Positions 16,141 through 17,355 of a stretch of DNA of 17,355 nucleotides are shown here, piece after piece; within the stretch, counting starts at the first letter, position 1, and each line of letters starts with the position of its first letter. This DNA comes from DSXH01 sp964532065. Lineage in GTDB: Bacteria; Bacteroidota; Ignavibacteria; Ignavibacteriales; Melioribacteraceae. The notes below the pieces were generated by a model that was not told the origin of the DNA, did no database searches, and was given only the letters and a program-made list of their open reading frames with translations. The stretch is taken from assembly GCA_964532065.1 (NCBI GenBank), contig CAZHHG010000062.1:1-17355 (forward strand). Reading direction: 5' to 3'. The position numbers and the translations under genes were made by a program.

Positions 16141-17039
16141 TCATACATCTCCATAATTGCACGTTTAATATCAGAAAGTTTTTTAATTTTTTTTGCAAGA
16201 ATAGAAGCATTCTTCCCAAAGGTCATTCCAAGAGCCGGATTAAGAGTATGCATTTTTATAGAAAGGTCTTCATAATTACCGTGATCGGAACACACAATAA
16301 GAGTCATATTTCGTGTGAGATTATTTGATAGATGCAGCAGGAACCGGTCCAGAACACCGGCAGTATATTCAAGCCAATCAGTATTTCTGCCGTGTCCAAG
16401 ATGATCGGTATGAAATATTTCGAAAAGAGTGAAGTGGTTTTTTCCGGCAATTCTGATCAGCCGGTTGGCAGCGGTTTCCGGTTTAATAACCGGGAGTTTA
16501 TAGTTCATACGTTCAGCAAGCCGCCGGTTGTCTATTTCGGCGCTCAAGGCGCGCCCTTTATGGAGGTCGGCTATTTTATTAAGCCTTATTCCGGTTAACA
16601 GGCAGCTTAAAGTAGTAACACTGAGCCTGCGCCTGCCGGAGTTTACGTAATCGAAGAATACTTTTGGATATGCATTAACAAAAGAGACTTTCATTCTCCG
16701 GCGTTTAAATTCCCTGAGAATATTTTTTTCCTTAATAATAGGGACAAGAGTTGAATACGGATAGGGGCCGAAATGCTTACCGACAATTTTCGGGGCGTTT
16801 ACCCCGCAGAAGATCGAAGTCTGACCGGTTCCGCTAAGGGGGATATCCGGGATTCCCATTCGTGCATCCACCGGGAATAGATTTCCGTAACCGTTGGAAA
16901 GGCGCTGGTTATCTAGATGAGGTATAGAACCGAAATTTTCCGTGAATGTTTTGAAACCGAATTTGAAGAACGGATTAAATTCATAATCCTTCTTCCCGAT
17001 TCCCACACCGTCGATAAATATCATAATTGTGGAATGCAA
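16137..17039 (-). CDS. Alkaline-phosphatase-superfamily metalloenzyme (iPGM-like, function unknown)
   Basis: A 300-residue cytoplasmic protein of the superfamily that includes cofactor-independent phosphoglycerate mutase, phosphopentomutase and alkaline phosphatase. The expected two-metal site is visible: Asp 10 (FIDGVGIG), Thr 74 as likely nucleophile (LSGTGQTSIFCG), Asp 212 and His 216 (HTDHLGHG), Asp 252 and His 253 (CSDHGNYED) and His 264. It is much shorter than phosphoglycerate mutase (about 510) and lacks room for its second domain, so it is probably a stand-alone phosphatase or hydrolase of unknown substrate. The start is TTG 17039, with GGAAGGGAG five bases upstream and an in-frame TAG six codons upstream; ATG 17024 would be 20 bases from that site. 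It lies 64 bases after dtd and overlaps comEC. Confidence 0.8.
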   Translation of the reverse strand: MHSTIMIFIDGVGIGKKDYEFNPFFKFGFKTFTENFGSIPHLDNQRLSNGYGNLFPVDARMGIPDIPLSGTGQTSIFCGVNAPKIVGKHFGPYPYSTLVPIIKEKNILREFKRRRMKVSFVNAYPKVFFDYVNSGRRRLSVTTLSCLLTGIRLNKIADLHKGRALSAEIDNRRLAERMNYKLPVIKPETAANRLIRIAGKNHFTLFEIFHTDHLGHGRNTDWLEYTAGVLDRFLLHLSNNLTRNMTLIVCSDHGNYEDLSIKMHTLNPALGMTFGKNASILAKKIKKLSDIKRAIMEMYD

Positions 17040-17044
17040 TCGAA

Positions 17045-17053
17045 CTCCCTTCC
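17045..17053 (-). promoter_or_regulatory. Ribosome binding site supporting a TTG start
   Basis: GGAAGGGAG (17053-17045, minus strand) ends 5 bases before TTG 17039. It is the strongest purine-rich site on the minus strand here, and it marks the TTG rather than the in-frame ATG at 17024. Confidence 0.7.
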
Positions 17054-17103
17054 TCTAATAAAAAGACTTTAGACCAGTCCCCGGGATACGAGTGTGTAGA
17101 TCA

Positions 17104-17355
17104 TTATTCCCCTTTTGACTCAACAATAATGGTTACAGGTCCGTCATTAAAAATCTTTACCATCATCATAGCGCCGAATATGCCCCCCTTAACTTTATCC
17201 TCACCGAGATTATCTTTCATCCTGATAATAAATTTATTATAAAGATCATTTGCAATTTCAGGCCGGGCAGCATCCGTAAAACTAGGTCTATTCCCTTTTC
17301 TTGAATCACCATAAAGAGTGAACTGAGAGATAACGAGGACCTCGCCACTAATATC
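17104..17355 (-). CDS. dtd: D-aminoacyl-tRNA deacylase (C-terminal part; N-terminus beyond window)
   Basis: Hydrolyses D-amino acids wrongly attached to tRNA, a proofreading role in the cytoplasm. Only the last 83 residues of a protein of about 150 are visible; the 5' end runs off the window. The family signature SQFTLYGDSRKGNRPSF is at the start of the visible part, followed by GGIFGAMM and the C-terminal active-site motif NDGPVT. The gene ends with tandem in-frame stops (TAA TGA). The 64 bases to the next gene contain only that gene's ribosome binding site; I see no terminator or promoter there, so the two are probably co-transcribed. Confidence 0.96.
   Translation of the reverse strand, partial: DISGEVLVISQFTLYGDSRKGNRPSFTDAARPEIANDLYNKFIIRMKDNLGEDKVKGGIFGAMMMVKIFNDGPVTIIVESKGE

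Noticed and set aside
16137..17039. Cofactor-independent phosphoglycerate mutase
   Set aside because: Metal-site motifs fit the superfamily but the protein is some 200 residues too short and lacks the inserted second domain.

Overview
The window is a gene-dense chromosomal segment. Fifteen of its sixteen genes lie on the minus strand and one short gene lies on the plus strand. No intergenic stretch exceeds about 175 bases. I see no tRNA, rRNA, CRISPR array, insertion sequence, integrase or phage gene. The DNA is moderately AT-rich by eye. Two intergenic regions carry promoter-like elements of the Bacteroidota type (TAnnTTTG near -7, with TTTG or CTTG 20 bases upstream). Rho is compact, without the long N-terminal insertion common in Bacteroidia. 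Together this suggests a member of the Bacteroidota/Chlorobiota/Ignavibacteriota group, more likely Ignavibacteria-like than Bacteroidia; that placement is inference. A run of ten N (5218-5227) inside a gene shows that this is a draft scaffold.

Region 1 (1-6702, minus strand, read right to left): an uncharacterised helical protein, GDP-mannose pyrophosphorylase (manC-like, broken by the N gap), an atypical RpiB-type isomerase with an extra N-terminal domain, pyrK and pyrD (class 1B dihydroorotate dehydrogenase), folC, then rho behind its own likely promoter. Gene junctions are mostly 1-4 base overlaps or gaps of a few bases, so the first six genes look like one operon. It mixes sugar-nucleotide, pyrimidine and folate synthesis.

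Region 2 (6703-7255): a divergent promoter region, a single plus-strand YbjQ-family gene with a strong ribosome binding site, and a strong hairpin shared by the convergent ends of ybjQ and the dipeptidase gene.

Region 3 (7256-17355, minus strand, read right to left): the dtd C-terminus (D-aminoacyl-tRNA deacylase), an alkaline-phosphatase-superfamily metalloenzyme, comEC (DNA uptake channel), murB (peptidoglycan precursor synthesis), then four genes that look like a peptide-use module: a POT-like MFS transporter, an exported M24 (Xaa-Pro aminopeptidase-like) protein, an ArsB/NhaD-type ion transporter and an exported M19 dipeptidase. The first half is housekeeping. The second half plausibly imports peptides and cleaves them.

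Most content is ordinary core metabolism. The points most worth a second look are the RpiB-like protein, which has Asp where E. coli RpiB has its catalytic Cys and carries a short domain resembling one in bacterial-microcompartment proteins; the unrecognised helical protein at the head of the operon; the M24 protein with Asp at a usual Glu metal-ligand position; and four TTG starts, each closely preceded by an in-frame stop.
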